In this document: piece by piece, positions 62,749-64,000 of the stretch
How the letters are laid out: each line of letters begins with the position of its first letter
Position numbering within the stretch: position 1 is the stretch's first letter
From: Siccibacter colletis
GTDB taxonomy: Bacteria; Pseudomonadota; Gammaproteobacteria; Enterobacterales; Enterobacteriaceae
NCBI RefSeq assembly: GCF_000696575.1
Contig: NZ_JMSQ01000003.1
Span: 62,001-126,000 of the forward strand
DNA length: 64,000 nt
Direction: 5' to 3'
Program-made: the position numbers and the translations under genes
The notes under the pieces: generated by a model
The model's input: only the letters and a program-made list of their open reading frames with translations
Database searches by the model: none
What the model was told of the DNA's origin: nothing

Positions 62749-64000
62749 ATGTCTGCAAAAAAAACGCTTCTCAGCGTGCTGTTAAGTACGCTTTTACCGG
62801 CAAGTGCTGCGCTCGCCGCGGCAAACGATACGCTTATTTACTGCTCGGAAGCCTCTCCCGAGTCGTTCAACCCGCAGATTGCCAGCTCCGGCCCGTCTTT
62901 CGTGGCCAGCTCGCAGGTGTTGTATAACCGCTTAATTAATTTCGACCCGGTGAAAAATACCCCGGTGCCGTCGCTGGCGACTAAATGGGATATCTCCCCG
63001 GACGGTAAAACCTATACCTTTACCCTGCGCCAGGGCGTGAAGTTCAACAGCAACAAATTCTTCAAGCCGACCCGCGACTTTAATGCCGATGACGTTATTT
63101 TCTCGGTGATGCGTCAGAAAGACCCTAAACACCCGTATCACAACGTGTCGGGCGGTCAGTATGAATATTTCCACGATGTCGGACTGGATACGCTGATTAC
63201 CGACGTGAAGAAGATTGACGATTACCACGTCCAGTTCGTGCTGAGCGAGCCGAATGCCGCCTTCCTCGCCGACTGGGGCATGGATTTCGCCTCGATGTTG
63301 TCGGCGGAATACGCCGAGGCGATGCAGAAGAAGGGCACCCCGGAGTACGTTGATACCTGGCCCATCGGCACCGGGCCTTACGCGCTGCAGCAGTACAAAG
63401 TGGATTCGCTGATCCGCTATATCGCTAACCCCAACTACTGGGACGGCGAGGTGCCGACGAAACACCTGATCTTCTCCATCACGCCAAACGTCCAGACGCG
63501 GCTGGCGAAACTGCAGACCAACGAGTGCCAGATTATTCCCGCCCCGGCCCCGGTCCAGTTTGCTGAGATCAAGAAGAATAGCGATCTGACGCTGCACAGC
63601 GTGGACGCGCTGAACGTCGGCTATCTGGCATTTAACACCGCCAAAAAACCGCTTGATAACGTACTGGTGCGCCAGGCGCTGAACTATGCGGTGGATAAAG
63701 AGGCGATCATCAACGCGGTGTTTATGGGTTCCGGCAGCGTGGCAAAATCGCCGCTGCCGCCCAAAATGCTAGGCTACGACGCGAAGCTAAAGGACTACGG
63801 CTACGATCCGGAAAAAGCCAAAGCGCTGCTGAAACAGGCCGGGCTGGAGAAAGGCTTTACCACCGATATCTGGTCGATGCCGGTGCAGCGCCCGTATAAC
63901 CCGAACTCGCGCCGCATCGCCGAGATGATCCAGAGCGACTGGGCGAAGGTGGGCGTGAACGCTAAAATCATCAGCTACGAGTGGGGCGAATACCTTTCCG
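62749..64000 (+). CDS. DppA-like peptide ABC transporter binding protein (3' end outside window)
   Basis: The first 417 codons of a family 5 solute-binding protein; the frame runs off the window. The ATG at 62749 is preferred to 62740 because AGGA sits eight bases before it. The signal peptide ends near ASAALAA (about residue 22). It shares with the DppA-like protein at 35158 the blocks DTLIYCSEASPESFNPQ, PTRDFNADDVIFSVMRQKDPKHPYHNVS and MPVQRPYNPNSRRIAEMIQ, and both are also close to E. coli DppA. Two such paralogs within 28 kb suggest an expanded set of peptide-binding proteins. Whether permease genes follow cannot be seen. Confidence 0.92.
   Translation, partial: MSAKKTLLSVLLSTLLPASAALAAANDTLIYCSEASPESFNPQIASSGPSFVASSQVLYNRLINFDPVKNTPVPSLATKWDISPDGKTYTFTLRQGVKFNSNKFFKPTRDFNADDVIFSVMRQKDPKHPYHNVSGGQYEYFHDVGLDTLITDVKKIDDYHVQFVLSEPNAAFLADWGMDFASMLSAEYAEAMQKKGTPEYVDTWPIGTGPYALQQYKVDSLIRYIANPNYWDGEVPTKHLIFSITPNVQTRLAKLQTNECQIIPAPAPVQFAEIKKNSDLTLHSVDALNVGYLAFNTAKKPLDNVLVRQALNYAVDKEAIINAVFMGSGSVAKSPLPPKMLGYDAKLKDYGYDPEKAKALLKQAGLEKGFTTDIWSMPVQRPYNPNSRRIAEMIQSDWAKVGVNAKIISYEWGEYLS

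Overview
The window is chromosomal DNA of a gamma-proteobacterium of the family Enterobacteriaceae. The backbone follows the Escherichia coli K-12 hrpA–ydc gene order closely: hrpA, ydcF, aldA, cybB, trg, ydcI/ydcJ, opgD, rimL, ydcK, tehB, ydcL, ydcO/sutR, rlhA, ydcR, patD and ortT all occur in that order. The high-GC codon usage and the accessory genes (chromosomal fosA, frmRA here, srfABC, CIO-type cyd genes) point to an Enterobacter/Leclercia/Klebsiella-like genus rather than Escherichia. The genus cannot be fixed from the sequence alone. I see no tRNA, rRNA, CRISPR array, insertion sequence or phage gene.

Accessory blocks sit between the conserved anchors. (1) 2.4-8.9 kb, between hrpA and ydcF: a secreted YD-like protein, a MarR-controlled tripartite efflux operon, and a GNAT–fosA pair (fosfomycin glutathione transferase with all catalytic residues). 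(2) 11.5-12.5 kb: a TetR regulator with tandem operators and an EmrE-type pump. (3) 13.4-19.6 kb: an MHS-family permease, an AT-rich island with an orphan Hcp and unknown partner genes, and the formaldehyde module frmRA. (4) 24.7-29.2 kb, between ydcJ and opgD: an esterase, a LysR regulator, an aminotransferase and an amino-acid binding protein. (5) 33.8-36.8 kb: a peptidase T-like enzyme divergent from a DppA-like binding protein. (6) 41.8-44.4 kb: a CIO-type cytochrome bd operon with a 49-residue DUF2474-like protein. The ydcSTUV transporter genes found in E. coli between ydcR and patD are missing, and so is tehA.

From 47.8 kb rightwards the content is mostly accessory: small envelope proteins, the orphan toxin ortT, a LacI-controlled carbohydrate operon (NupG-like transporter, two Gfo/Idh/MocA dehydrogenases, one TIM-barrel isomerase), a CigR-family protein, the three-gene srfABC operon, and a second DppA-like binding protein cut by the window edge.

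The least understood systems are srfABC (membrane-anchored proline-rich protein, actin/Hsp70-fold ATPase-like protein, P-loop protein with a degenerate Walker A) and the orphan hcp cassette. Regulatory sites read from the sequence include paired palindromes for TetR, LacI and SutR, an FrmR operator, a sigma-28 promoter for trg, and many intrinsic terminators. Database searches were not possible; names come from recognising sequences and gene order.
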